Positions 41,265-52,672 of a stretch of DNA of 52,672 bases are shown here, piece after piece. The position numbers and the translations under genes were made by a program. Every line of letters begins with the position of its first letter. Position 1 is the first letter of the stretch. Source of the DNA: Selaginella moellendorffii (Eukaryota; Streptophyta; Lycopodiopsida; Selaginellales; Selaginellaceae); contig NW_003314264.1 of the NCBI RefSeq assembly GCF_000143415.4, positions 155,942 through 208,613 on the forward strand, given 5' to 3'. The notes under the pieces are model-generated. The model had not been told where the DNA came from, ran no database searches, and saw nothing but the letters and a program-made list of their open reading frames with translations.

Positions 41265-43227
41265 TGTAAGCGACTAAATTTTTCCATTCTACTTTAGTCA
41301 CTTAACCACACCTTCGACCACTTGGAGGAGTCTCATTCACAACCTCCATAAGTCCCATTCAGGACTTGGGGCTTGCTAGCCCCGAGAATGGCATCCATGC
41401 CACTCAACCTTTGCACTTGGTCCAAGTGCTCCACGTGTCCGATCCCATGACCGACACCCAAAGGTACCACTGACATCTCGGCCCGTTACGCTAAGGCCAT
41501 GCCCATTCACCTTTGCTGCGCAAATGGTCCAATACCACTTGCATCACCATCCCGTCTCTCCAAGACTGGGCCATCTGTCTACGAGGGGTCATCCTAGATC
41601 CACTCCTTAGCATCCTTAGGATGCCCACAGACCTGGGGAATCGCCTTCCCCAAAGTCCCTTTGTCAGTTCCTACCAAGTCCCTTTCTGCCCCTGGCCGTG
41701 TTTGCCAACACTGCCACTGGATCGAGGCCCACAGGCCTGACCACTAAGTCCCACGGTCCTCTGGGACTTCCTCACCACACGACTGTGTCCTTGGTCACTA
41801 CCCCAGAGGACTGCTCCTCTTCCTTTCCACAGTCTGGGCCTTTGGGACGACATTTCGGAACACCGTGGCCTTACGCGAGCCACCTGGGTACTCTCCCCAC
41901 CTATCGCCTTTAGGTGCTCTAGCCATGGGCTTAGAGCGAGGTTCCGTTGAGCCACGCCTGGTATCCAAGTAGGTAGTGCCACCCACACTTGGACTGGGAG
42001 CATCGGCCAGTCGATCTCCCGGGGGAACTAGAGCCGGCTCTTGAACACTTCACCAAGCTACCCCGCTTGTCGGTCCGTATTCACTCTAGTCTTGGACTTC
42101 CCAGTGGTCAGTTCATCACCCAACACTGGGTCTGGCCTTCCTGGGCCAAACTGGCCTTTCCTGGCCAAACTGGCTCCACTGCAGTCCTCCCCCTTCTATA
42201 CTTTTGGAGCTCACCAAACCCCCCAGGGTCTGGGAGACGAACGCTTTGGGCTTTCACCCTCTCAGGCTCCGGACTCGGACTCGGACTCGGACTCGGACTC
42301 GGACTCGGACTCGGATTCGGATTCGGACTCGGACTCGGGCTCGGGCTCGGTCTTGGCCTCGGCCTCGGTCTCGGTCTCGGTCCCGATCTCGGTCTCGGTC
42401 TCGGTCTCGGTCCCGGTCTCGGTTCCGGTCTCGGTCTCGACTTCGGACTCCATCTCGGACTCCATCTCGGACTCCATCTCGGACTCCATCTCGGACTCCA
42501 TCTCGGGTCCATCTCGGGTCCATCTCGGACTCCATTTCGGGTCTATCTCGGGTCCACCTCGGACTCCATCTCGGACTCCATCTCGGGTCCATCTCGGACT
42601 CCATCTTGGACTCCATCTCAGACTCCATCTCGGGTCCATCTCGGACTCCATCTCAGACTCCATTTCGGGTCCATCTCGGGTCCACCTCGGACTCCATCTC
42701 GGACTCCATCTCGGACTCCATCTCGGGTCCATCTCGGACTCCACTTCGGACTCCAACTCGGGTCCATCTCGGGTCCACCTCGGACTCCAACTCGGACTCC
42801 ATCTCGGACTCCATCTCGGACTCCATCTCGGACTCCATCTCGGACTCCACTTCGGACTCCAACTCGGGTCCATCTCGGGTCCACCTCGGACTCCACTTTG
42901 GACTCCATCTCGAGTCCATCTCGGACTCCACTTCGGACTCCAACTCGAGTCCATCTCGGACTGCACTTCGGACTCCAACTCGAGTCCATCTCGGACACTC
43001 CCACGTGTCATGTGTTGGTCCTTTTGGGTCCCTTTTTGGAGCCTCGCCTTTTGCTCGCTTCATGCTCGTTCCTCGAGCACTTCGTTGGGAGTTCCACTCC
43101 CGCTCTTGACTTTTCAAGTCGGAGCTTTTGGTCCAAACGTGTTACGCTCGTTTGGCTCTCGCTTCGGCCACTACCATGTGGCGCCCTTCCGGCTCCACTT
43201 TGGGGCCTAGGGATTTTGTGTCTCACA
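41265..43227 (-). repeat. A3 3' LTR
   Basis: From TGTAAGCGAC (LTR end) to GTGTCTCACA (LTR start, reverse complement of TGTGAGACAC). Array about 42266-42993, the longest type in the window. Frames of up to 433 residues here are array artefacts. Confidence 0.92.
42266..42993. repeat. Minisatellite in A3 3' LTR
   Basis: GGACTC 6-bp units, then GGTCTC units, then 12- and 11-bp units (GACTCCATCTCG and its 11-bp form), plus AACTCGG/ACTTCGG variants on the distal side. About 730 bp. Confidence 0.95.
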
Positions 43228-43239
43228 ACTCCACCACCC
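43228..43239 (-). other. A3 polypurine-like tract
   Basis: Reverse complement of GGGTGGTGGAGT, next to the 3' LTR. Confidence 0.6.
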
Positions 43240-44653
43240 ATAGACGAAGTTCGATGTCCTCATCGAACGGTAAACCCTTTCATAAAGTAACACCCACACG
43301 TGTTACCATTTCCATCCTTGGCACCTAGCCAATCTTTGTCTATGGCTTGACATCAAAGGCTCACCATGCCTTGTCCATCCTTTAAGGAGTGTAGTCTCTC
43401 CAACTTAGAGACTGATTGGACCACATGTAATGGTTCTCTCCTTTTATTGGTTTAGTTCTCGCTAAACCACTTAGAGACCCTTCTCTAAGTCAATCCCACT
43501 ACTCCTTCTCGAGTAGTCTCAATTTCCATCGATATAACCTTTGCACTTTGGAACTTTGAATTTTGACTTCTTGGAGTCAATTTCCTAGGTGTCTCCAACA
43601 CCTTGCATTGCACAGATTGTGCGACTCCACTTCCCTATCCTAGGAAGTTCATTACTTGAGGGCACCATCATCCTCTCTTCTATTTCGTGCCACCTTGGGC
43701 ACTAAGTTTCATTTATCACACTTTGTGCTAGGGTTGTCCATCGCCCTATCATTTGGCTACCTTACCGCTCCCTCCCTTGGAGCTTCCACTTTCGCCAAAT
43801 CGGAGCAATTCGGAATCCCTCCTTGGAAACACACTTCCTTTCCCGCAACTTGTTAGCGTCCAACACATTAGTGTTCTTCGCCTAACTTTGTCACTTGGAT
43901 TCCTTCCAAGGGATTCCACGGCCCTATCTTGGCCACTCATCTTTTGCTCCTATCCATTGATTGTTGCACCAAGCAACATCGAATCTCTACCTCCCTCCTT
44001 GAGGTATTGTTTCGGTTCCATAGCAAAGACTCTTCTTTGCCATGTCCGGAGGATGTTCACCCCTAGTACGTCTCTTTAGCATCTTCTGCTATGGGCTCTA
44101 TCCACGGCCCATCTTCGTGACCCTCCCATGGGTCTTTTATAGAGACTACTTTCCTCGGACTCACTATGCCATCGCACGGACATAGTTTATTTCCCTTAGG
44201 TGCTCTTCCCACTTGGTTATCACGACCAAGCCACACCACCTTAAATAGTTCAATTTCAACATTTTGAACCAGGAACTTCATTCCTTAGCCAACCAAGGAC
44301 CTTGTCCTTTTCTGGCCATAAGATCACCTAGTGATCTCACCTTGGCACCTTAACAGAGTTGCCAAGAGGTACTTGGTTTTCTAGACCTCCAAGTTGTTGA
44401 CTATAACCCCGGGGGCATCCCCCACACTTGGCGGTGCACCCAAGCCAGCCCTTACGGCCAAGGGTTCATAGCAACTGAGATTAGGTGTCCCCATCTCACT
44501 CACCACGACCTTGGTGCCACTTGCACCAAAGTGTTCAAGTTAGATATGCTGAGCTTTCACACTAAGCAATCTAACCGTGCATCACGACTCCGAGGCATCC
44601 CTCGCTTGGCGGTGTGCCCAAACCAGTCTCCCCACTGAGAGTCCATGACCACC

Positions 44654-44806
44654 GAAATATGAGTGTCCTCATATTCCAAACCATCACCACGCCCTAGTGA
44701 TTTGGGACTCGAACCCAAGCACTAGAGGGTCGGGACTCAAACCCAACCTCCGTATATGCATCTACGGACGGCATCACACAAGATGCCTGGCGTGACTCCC
44801 CACGCC
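44654..44806 (-). ncRNA. Hairpin block with T-arm-like loops (A3 copy)
   Basis: Same series of stems as in A1. One T-loop has changed from TTCGAGT to TTTGAGT, so the first B-box is weakened while its stem remains. The second T-like loop and the other stems are intact. Confidence 0.5.
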
Positions 44807-45158
44807 GGTGCACCAACTTATTTTTTAAAGCGCGCTACAGATCACAGCTTAGGAACCTAGTTCCTCCACACTGCCAAGTCCTCTCACTTGACATGTCTGT
44901 GATCATGCATGGACTCCTCCATGCTCGGCCCCATGGCCCACCCCTTTTGAAGTTATCACCTTCAACTAGGGTATTTGTTCCCCCGAGTGCCAATCTCGCT
45001 TGGCAAGTCCTCCAACCACTGTAACATGGTTCCTGCATAAGCGTGAAAGTCCTTGACCATCGACTTTCGTTCAAAGCCCTTTCTTTGAACACTCGGGACC
45101 TACTTCCCTAACCTTGATAGCCTTGCCTCATAGCAAGCTTCAAGACCACGCTTCTGCT

Positions 45159-45212
45159 GCACCACTCTGATTTCGTGCGTTCCATGCACCACTCTGATTT
45201 CGTGCGTTCCAT
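45159..45212. repeat. 27-bp tandem duplication in A3 interior
   Basis: GCACCACTCTGATTTCGTGC starts at 45159 and 45186. A1 and A2 have a single copy (with small differences). The duplication keeps the small reading frame described at 15420-15659 open. Confidence 0.9.
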
Positions 45213-47299
45213 GAACCATTTACACTTGGCCTTTCTAGGTACTAAGCTACCTAGAATCGTCTTTGGGAACCTTGAAGGAACTCTGTCCCTCAGCTTGCTA
45301 AGGCCTCCCTTTTTGCAAGCCTTCAAAATGCCACATAGTCTAACATGGACAATTCCATATTTTAGACTCTCCATGGCATCACGGTTGCTAGCGGCAACAC
45401 CCTCGAGCCCCCACTTGATTCTCCACTCCCAGCTGGCATAACCAACCTCGGTTATGCCCTTCGATTCCTATGGTTCGGTTCTACCCCCTTACTTCTTGCT
45501 TTTGGCTTCACACCTTTCCTTCGGTCATTCTCCTCTAGATTAGGAGGATAGCTTTGCACTTTCTATCATGCCTTAGCAAGTATTCTTAGGGATGAACTTA
45601 CCCGATAGCCTAGGGAGTGGTTCCTCAATCCGGGTATGTTCACCTTATAATCCCACACACTGGGATTACATTGTTACTTATGGGCCTTTACATGCCCATC
45701 ACTAGCCTTGCCAAAATTCCCTTTTTGGCTTTGTCCAACTCGGGTAAACAGTCCTCTCCTGTCTCCGCAACCTTGGACATTTGGATAGCACCTTCTATCC
45801 ATCATTCGCTAGGGACTTAGTCCCTTGGGCTTTATCCATTGCCCTCGCGACATCAAACACCATCTTCTGGTGTTCTAGAGTGTTCGGGTGTCCCAATGAT
45901 GGCTTTCTTGACAATGAGTATTTCCTTTTATGACATTGACCTACTATATCGCAACACAAGTAACTTATCCCCCGTAAGGGTATATCCGACTTCCCTATGC
46001 TAGAAGTCTTGGGTAGCTACCTTCTACCCGTTTAACCAGTTATTTTGCACCTCTTGCTTAGTTGCCTCATAATTGTCAAGTCCTACAACTCATTGCTTGG
46101 TGCTTTCACACCTCCATCATTATCTGGGTCACCACACTCCAACTGCATGCTCTGCAGCTTAGGCTATGCTATTCCCATTTCCATTGGGATTCCTTTGGCA
46201 AGGGGTTCTCATGAACCCACCAACATAGCCTCAAGGTATCACACCTTGGCACATTTGGTGTCTTCCCACCATTGGCTCCACGAGCCTACCTCTATGACAT
46301 TTCCCCTTCGTGTCTAAGTCTTTGCCAAGACCAACACCGCTCTTTCTCATGCCAACCATACGTTAGCACTGCACCATAGAGGTCACACACAACTTTATGT
46401 CAAAGTTGTTTTCTTCTAGGAACACCTTTCCCATAACTTTAGCATTGCATATTTTGCCATCGATGAGATACCCTCTGTTCTCATCCTTGGATCCTATGAT
46501 CCCCCCCCATCCTTTGTGGGGTACAACACACCTCAGTCCAAATGCTTCCATCAGTCCTTTTAGGACCATCCATTGACTCTACTTGAGTCATCCAGCAGTT
46601 TTGGACTTGGTTAATCCACAGACCCGTAAGGTCTTACTTGTGAGGCACTAGCTCACTGGAATACACTTCTTGCATTCCTGTCCTACTCAAAAGGACTATT
46701 TTCACAAGTGCTACTCCGACACTTGATTTTGTTCTCTGGGGGCAACCTTTGCCCCTTAGGACTACTTGTCCATGTGATGAGAACACCAACTCATCCACTT
46801 AATACACCCCCAACTCCTGGGGTTGTTCCAGTATTTATTAGAGGTAGCCCCGGCTACCTTTTCAAGGACTTGAGGCCTCTTCCGTATTTGACCTCCCACG
46901 GTCATTACTTCTGGTCTCACATTCATGAGCACCAACCTCAACTATATGAGGAAAATCTTGTGACTCCTTTATTGCTTTGGAGTCTTTATCTTTCCCGTGA
47001 TCCCAACTGTAGTTGTTTACCACAACTACATTAGCCAGTTTGCTAAGTCAAACGCTCATCTGGATCACATCCTCAACTCTTTGAGGAAAACCATATACTG
47101 TTCCCAAGATCCCAAAGTCGTTCCATTATTGGCCCTTTTCTATCCACCACCTCGTCTACAAGTTCACACATGAACTGTAATGGAGAGCCATGTCTTCCCG
47201 ACTTGCTACTCCTCAAGGATAGGCCCACTCCTCGGACCTTCCGATGCCAACACTAGTGGTGATATACTTGAGCACCAATAAAAGTCGGACTAAGGAACA

Positions 47300-47311
47300 G
47301 CTCCGATACCA
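47300..47311 (-). other. A3 primer-binding site
   Basis: Minus strand TGGTATCGGAGC, three bases from the 5' LTR end. Confidence 0.88.
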
Positions 47312-47314
47312 AGT

Positions 47315-49282
47315 TGTAAGCGACTAAATTTTTCCATTCTACTTTAGTCACTTAACCACACCTTCGACCACTTGGAGGAGTCTCATTCACAACCTCCATA
47401 AGTCCCATTCAGGACTTGGGGCTTGCTAGCCCCGAGAATGGCATCCATGCCACTCAACCTTTGCACTTGGTCCAAGTGCTCCACGTGTCCGATCCCATGA
47501 CCGACACCCAAAGGTACCACTGACATCTCGGCCCGTTACGCTAAGGCCATGCCCATTCACCTTTGCTGCGCAAATGGTCCAATACCACTTGCATCACCAT
47601 CCCGTCTCTCCAAGACTGGGCCATCTGTCTACGAGGGGTCATCCTAGATCCACTCCTTAGCATCCTTAGGATGCCCACAGACCTGGGGAATCGCCTTCCC
47701 CAAAGTCCCTTTGTCAGTTCCTACCAAGTCCCTTTCTGCCCCTGGCCGTGTTTGCCAACACTGCCACTGGATCGAGGCCCACAGGCCCGACCACTAAGTC
47801 CCACGGTCCTCTGGGACTTCCTCACCACACGACTGTGTCCTTGGTCACTACCCCAGAGGACTGCTCCTCTTCCTTTCCACAGTCTGGGCCTTTGGGATGA
47901 CATTTCGGAACACCGTGGCCTTACGCGAGCCACCTGGGTACTCTCCCCACCTATCACCTTTAGGTGCTCTAGCCATGGGCTTAGAGCGAGGTTCCGTTGA
48001 GCCACGCCTGGTATCCAAGTAGGTAGTGCCACCCACACTTGGACTAGGAGCATCGGCCAGTCGATCTCCCGGGGGAACTAGAGCCGGCTCTTGAACACTT
48101 CACCAAGCTACCCCGCTTGTCGGTCCGTATTCACTCTAGTCTTGGACTTCCCAGTGGTCAGTTCATCACCCAACACTGGGTCTGGCCTTCCTGGGCCAAA
48201 CTGGCCTTTCCTGGCCAAACTGGCTCCACTGCAGTCCTCCCCCTTCTATACTTTTGGAGCTCACCAAACCCCCCAGGGTCTGGGAGACGAACGCTTTGGG
48301 CTTTCACGCTCTCAGGCTCCGGACTCGGACTCGGACTCGGACTCGGATTCGGATTCGGACTCGGACTCGGGCTCGGGCTCGGTCTTGGCCTCGGCCTCGG
48401 TCTCGGTCTCGGTCCCGATCTCGGTCTCGGTCTCGGTCTCGGTCCCGGTCTCGGTTCCGGTCTCGGTCTCGACTTCGGACTCCATCTCGGACTCCATCTC
48501 GGACTCCATCTCGGACTCCATCTCGGACTCCATCTCGGGTCCATCTCGGGTCCATCTCGGACTCCATCTCGGGTCCATCTCGGACTCCATTTCGGGTCTA
48601 TCTCGGGTCCACCTCGGACTCCATCTCGGACTCCATCTCGGGTCCATCTCGGACTCCATCTTGGACTCCATCTCGGACTCCATCTCGGGTCCATCTCGGA
48701 CTCCATCTCGGACTCCATTTCGGGTCCATCTCGGGTCCACCTCAGACTCCATCTCGGACTCCATCTCGGACTCCATCTCGGGTCCATCTCGGACTCCACT
48801 TCGGACTCCAACTCGGGTCCATCTCGGGTCCACCTCGGACTCCAACTCGGACTCCATCTCGGACTCCATCTCGGACTCCATCTCGGACTCCATCTCGGAC
48901 TCCACTTCGGACTCCAACTCGGGTCCATCTCGGGTCCACCTCGGACTCCACTTTGGACTCCATCTCGAGTCCATCTCGGACTCCACTTCGGACTCCAACT
49001 CGAGTCCATCTCGGACTCCACTTCGGACTCCAACTCGAGTCCATCTCGGACACTCCCACGTGTCATGTGTTGGTCCTTTTGGGTCCCTTTTTGGAGCCTC
49101 GCCTTTTGCTCGCTTCGTGCTCGTTCCTCGAGCACTTCGTTGGGAGTTCCACTCCCGCTCTTGACTTTTCAAGTCGGAGCTTTTGGTCCAAACGTGTTAC
49201 GCTCGTTTGGCTCTCGCTTCGGCCACTACCATGTGGCGCCCTTCCGGCTCCACTTTGGGGCCTAGGGATTTTGTGTCTCACA
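47315..49282 (-). repeat. A3 5' LTR
   Basis: Right-hand LTR, 1968 bp; array about 48316-49048. Near-identical to the left LTR apart from array units and a limited number of substitutions. Confidence 0.92.
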
Positions 49283-49287
49283 CTACC
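49283..49287. repeat. Target-site duplication of A3, right (CTACC)
   Basis: Second copy of the A3 duplication. Confidence 0.95.
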
Positions 49288-49640
49288 TTGATATGGTAAT
49301 ATCCTAACCTTAGGTCAATTCTTGAGAAGTATTTCACCTTTCCCAACCTATCGAATAGGTCCTTAATCCTTGGTAAAGGGTATTTATTCTTCTTTATATA
49401 CTTTTTAAGTAATTAGTAGTTTATGCATATGCGTATAAAGCTATCTTTTTTTTTTCCCAAATAACATTAATGCCTCATATGGCAACTTGCTCAACCTAAC
49501 ATACCCTTTATCCACCAACTCCTCAAGTTGGCACTTGAGCTCCTAGAATTCTTTTTTGTTTAACCGATAATGGGGATGAACCACCACCTTAGCACCCTCG
49601 ATTAGCTCAATCTTATGTTCTATCGGTTAGGCAGGAGGTA
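49288..49640 (-). pseudogene. Reverse transcriptase, N-terminal part (chromovirus-like)
   Basis: Reads ELKCQLEELVDKGYVRLSKL (usually ELKxQLxELLDKGFIRPSxS), LFGKKKDS, then KYPLPRIKDLFDRLGKVKYF followed by SRIDLRLGYYHIKV. These are the fingers and first palm motifs. A stop lies in the middle. It continues at 41264 once A3 and one duplication are removed. Confidence 0.85.
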
Positions 49641-50099
49641 ACCCCACCAATAATTCCTTTGATATGGTATCTCAAAATTGATATAACATCTATTAGATCA
49701 CTAAAGATACTTATTTTGTTCCCATCTTTTTGTCACTCCACACTAAGAGTAAGCACAAAAATGTTGTTTTGGTTCCTTTAGTGAGTTGTCCTCTCATGGG
49801 CACCAAGTTCAAGTAGAAATCTTTAGCCTTACATTATCTTACCTTTAGATCCTAGGCCACCACCTTGGATTGTTCTCTTTAGGTATTCACCAGTACCACT
49901 AAGTTCTTACTTTGTCTATTCAAGGCTACCAAAAATTGATTGAACTAATCCATCCCAAAGATCACGTTAAATCTTACTATATCCAAAATAGTGAAATTCA
50001 TATCCACTTTCCATATCTTTACTTCAACTCTTATTTGTCAAAGTACCTTATTGGTGTTTTGGCTACCTTGAACAAACTCTATAGTCTTTAGTTCACTTA

Positions 50100-50200
50100 G
50101 CCACTACATTGTTAATTTAGCTTGCTAGACAATGTTTGTAGCCACAAAATTATCGGAACCACCTGTGTCAATAAGAATCTTAACAAATTTACCTTTGAGT
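50100..50200 (-). pseudogene. Aspartic protease remnant (chromovirus-like)
   Basis: Minus strand reads KFVKILIDTGGSDNFVATNI, matching the retroviral-type protease active-site pattern 'ALIDTGxSxxFI' with the catalytic Asp-Thr-Gly intact. The flanks carry stops. Confidence 0.7.
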
Positions 50201-50319
50201 TTTCTTTAGAGGGTTAGTAGATATCGTGAATGACTCACTATCAAAGTTTCTTATGTAATGAGTAACTTTGAGTTAAGGACTACATCATGTACATCATTTT
50301 AGACTTCACCTAACTTAAT

Positions 50320-50582
50320 GGCCACATTGACTCTGGCTTTCTTTGGGTAGGGATATTCTCTCGTGAAGTGTCCCATTTCACTACAATTGTATTATATATT
50401 GTTTCCTACACTACTAACAAACATGGTTTTCTTATCAAGGTTTATCTCTTTTCACTTGACTCCCTTATGTACTTGCTCTTTAACCACCAAATTTGCCTTT
50501 CCAAAACCCTAAAGACTCATTCTTAGAGAAACTCTTTCTAAATTTCCCTTTTCCACATGTCTCCCTTGGTTTGGCTCCTTTG
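50320..50582 (-). pseudogene. gag C-terminal remnant with zinc knuckle (chromovirus-like)
   Basis: It has a basic linker (GKGKFRKSFSKNESLGF) followed by YNCSEMGHFTREYP, a decayed CCHC knuckle (pattern CxNCGEMGHFAREC, first and last Cys lost). This places gag immediately upstream of protease, as expected. The rest of gag is cut off by the A insertion at 50583. Confidence 0.65.
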
Positions 50583-52672
50583 TGTAAATAACTAAATTTT
50601 CCATTCTACTTTAGTCACTTAACCACACCTTCAACCATTTAAAGGAGCCTCACTCACAACCTCCATAAGTCTTATTCTAGACATAGGGACTTGCTAGCCT
50701 CATGAATAGTATCTATACCACTTAGCCATTACACTTGGTGCAAGTACTCTACATATCTAATCCCATAATCGACCCTCCTAAAGGTACTATCGACATATCA
50801 ATTTGTTATGCTAAAGCTATGTCTATTTACTCTTGTCTTATTGGTAGTCTTAGACCATTCATGCCATAATCTAGTCTGTAAAATACTAGGCCAACCATTC
50901 ATGAGTGGTCATTCCAGAACCACTCTTTAGCATCTTTAAGATGCCCAGAGACATGGGGAAAAACCTTCCCCAACATCCCTTTTTCGGTCCCCACCAAGTC
51001 CCTCTTTATCCCCAGCCATGTTCACCAATAATGCCACTGGGTTAGAGCCCAAATGCCTAGCCACTACGTCCCATTGATCTCTAGGACTTTGTTACCACCT
51101 GATTGCATCCTTGGTCACTACATAAGAGGATTGCTCCTCTTCCTTTACACAGTCTAGGACTTTAGGACAACATTTCGAAACACTATGGCCCTATACATAC
51201 CTCGTGGGTACTCTCTCCACCTTTCACCTTTGGGTGCGCTAGTCATATGGCTAGAATGAGGTTTCAATAAGCCACACCAGGTATCTAAGTAGGTAGTGCC
51301 ACCCACACTTGAATTGGGTGCATTGACTATTCAATCTCCGGGGAGCTAAAGCCCACTCTTAAACACTTCACCAAGTTACCCCACTTATCTATTTATTTTC
51401 ACTCTAGCCTTGAACTCCTTAATGGTTATAACATCACCCACCATATGGTATAGCCTTCCTTGGCCATACTGACCTTTCCTAACCAAACTGGCTCCACTAT
51501 AGTCCTCTCCCTACTATACTTTTGGAGCTCACCAAATTCCCTAGGGTTTGAGAGATGATTGCTGTGGGCTTTCACCCTTAGACTTAGACTTAGACTTGGA
51601 CTCGCACTCGAACTCGGATTCGAACTTAGACTCGAACTTGGACTCGGTCTCAGATTCGGTCTTAGACTTGATCTCGGACTCGGTCTCGGTCTTGGTCTCA
51701 GCCTCAACCTTGAACTCCATCTTAGGTCTAGCTTAGACTCAACCCTCAAACTTGGACTTGGTCTCAGACTCTATCTCGGACTTTGTCTTGGTCTCGGTCT
51801 TAGTCTTGGTCTCTTTCTCAGCCTCGATCTTAGACTCCATATTAAGTCCATCTTGGACTCAACCTTGGACTTCATCTTGAGTCCATCTTGAACTCCATTT
51901 TAGACTGCATCTCAGGTCCATATTAGACTGCATCTCGGGTCCATATTGGACTCCATCTCAGCCTCCATCTTGAACTCCATCTCAAGTCCATATCACATCT
52001 ATCTTAGGTCCATATTGGACTCCACCTCAGGTCCATATCAGATTCTCTTTCAGACTTCTTAGACTCCATCTCAAACTCCTTCTTGAACTCCTTTTTGGAT
52101 TCATTCCTAACACTTCCATGTGTCATGACACTTACCATGTGTTAGTCCTTCTTGTGTCCCTTTTTAGAGACTCATTCACTGATTGCTTTATGCTCATCCC
52201 TCAAGCACTTCATTCAGAATTCCACTCCCACTCTCAACTTTCCAAGGCAGAGCCTTTAGTTTAAACATGTTATATTTGTTGGACTTCTACTCCAAACACT
52301 ACCATGTGGCACCCTTTCTACTCCACTTTAGGGGTTAAGGATTTACCTACATACAAAGTTCAATGTCCTCATCGAACGATAAACTATTTTATAAAGTATG
52401 TCTATCATGGATTACCATTTTTCATCTTTGGCACTTAGCCAATATTTGTTAATGGTTCAACACCAAAAGCTCACCATGCTTGCCCATCTTTTAAGGAGCA
52501 TAATCTCTCTAACTTAGAGACCCATTATACCACTCATGGTGGTCCTTCCCCTTTTATTCGTTCAGTTTAGGCTAAATTTGTTAGAGACACCTTCTCTATT
52601 TCAATTTCACAATTCATTCAGTCTTGGTTTCTACCAGCATACTTATCACATTCTAGAACTTTAATATTGACA
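50583..52672 (-). mobile_element. Partial old family-A element (3' LTR and internal end), running off the window
   Basis: Left boundary TGTAAATAACTAAATTTTCC is a decayed LTR end. The LTR runs to about 52344, where the terminal 20 or so bases (LTR start) and polypurine tract are deleted. The adjacent 52350-52672 matches the 3' end of the A interior (for example GTCCTCATCGAACGATAAAC). The array (about 51580-52110) is heavily mutated by transitions. Its hairpins are GGGGAA-ggttt-TTCCCC (50955-50971, minus) and the compensated GCATCT-taa-AGATGC (50930-50944). Confidence 0.8.

Larger units (their letters stand above)
43228..47314 (-). other. A3 internal region, non-coding
   Basis: Colinear with A1 and A2 interiors. 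It carries the hairpin block (44654-44806), a TATAAAAG at 44141-44134, and a private 27-bp tandem duplication at 45159-45212. No retrotransposon protein domain. Confidence 0.85.
41265..49282 (-). mobile_element. Element A3: complete non-autonomous LTR retrotransposon (minus strand)
   Basis: 8018 bp with CTACC duplications, LTRs of 1963 bp (left, 3') and 1968 bp (right, 5') and a 4.09-kb interior colinear with A1 and A2 in reverse. LTR differences include several substitutions (for example GGGACGACA versus GGGATGACA at 41837 and 47894) and array changes of -18 bp (three 6-bp units) and +23 bp (one 12- and one 11-bp unit). It is slightly older than A1 and A2 but still young. It lies in the chromovirus-like RT. 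Confidence 0.93.
39841..50582 (-). mobile_element. Decayed chromovirus-like Ty3/gypsy element split by A3
   Basis: Minus-strand order from right to left is gag zinc knuckle, protease, RT, RNase H and integrase N-terminal half. Element A3 sits inside RT with a CTACC duplication, and element A4 (partial) interrupts gag at 50583. The order PR-RT-RH-IN is standard for Ty3/gypsy. No LTR of this element is recognised. It is inactive because of stops, the YIDN change and truncation. Confidence 0.8.

Noticed and set aside
41989-43290. 433-residue plus-strand frame as a gene
   Set aside because: It spans the A3 LTR array antisense to the element and has equivalents in every other A LTR and frame.

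Overview
The window is plant nuclear heterochromatin-like DNA built almost entirely of nested LTR retrotransposons. The plant assignment rests on primer-binding sites matching plant initiator tRNA-Met (TGGTATCRGAGC type), two Ty3/gypsy lineages of the kinds common in plants, a TRIM, 5-bp target-site duplications (TSDs) and the absence of any operon-like gene packing. I cannot name the species. I see no intact host gene. One 455-N assembly gap lies at 21539-21993.

Four layers can be separated. (1) Family 'B' is an old Ty3/gypsy family with poly-C-bearing LTRs. Its LTRs lie at 2636-3884 (-), 5855-6301 (-, truncated), 8303-9237 (-) and 9643-19854 (+, split into three pieces by later insertions), with a nested copy at 21194. 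Decayed gag, RT and integrase remnants of B lie at 711-2635. (2) A decayed Tat/Athila-like Ty3/gypsy element on the minus strand runs from about 39128 down to 26281 (PR, RT, RNase H, IN), followed downstream by an unidentified decayed coding region at 23704-25160 and a 640-bp TRIM at 25636-26275. (3) A decayed chromovirus-like Ty3/gypsy element on the minus strand runs from 50582 to 39841 (gag zinc knuckle, PR, RT, RNase H, IN). (4) Family 'A' is the youngest layer. It is a non-autonomous, LARD-like family with LTRs of 1.5-2.0 kb and a non-coding internal region of about 4.1 kb. Three full copies have perfect TSDs: A1 11726-19295 (+, GAAAG), A2 29954-37608 (+, ATTGC) and A3 41265-49282 (-, CTACC). 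There are also solo LTRs at 9660-11183 (GATTG), 20232-22723 (GATTT) and 26545-27904 (degenerate TSD), and a partial copy at 50583-52672. A distant relative ends at 710.

Family A is the most interesting content. Its LTRs carry a minisatellite of 12-, 11- and 6-bp units that varies by whole units even between the two LTRs of one element. This array creates long but meaningless open frames on both strands. The LTRs also carry two adjacent hairpins whose stems are kept while their loops vary. The internal region holds a chain of perfect hairpins, including two tRNA T-arm-like loops. The pairs of LTRs are almost identical, so copies moved recently, although nothing in the element encodes a polymerase; an autonomous helper must lie elsewhere. 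All A insertions with readable flanks lie in other transposons or in unassigned DNA, and removing A2 or A3 in silico rejoins a reverse-transcriptase frame.
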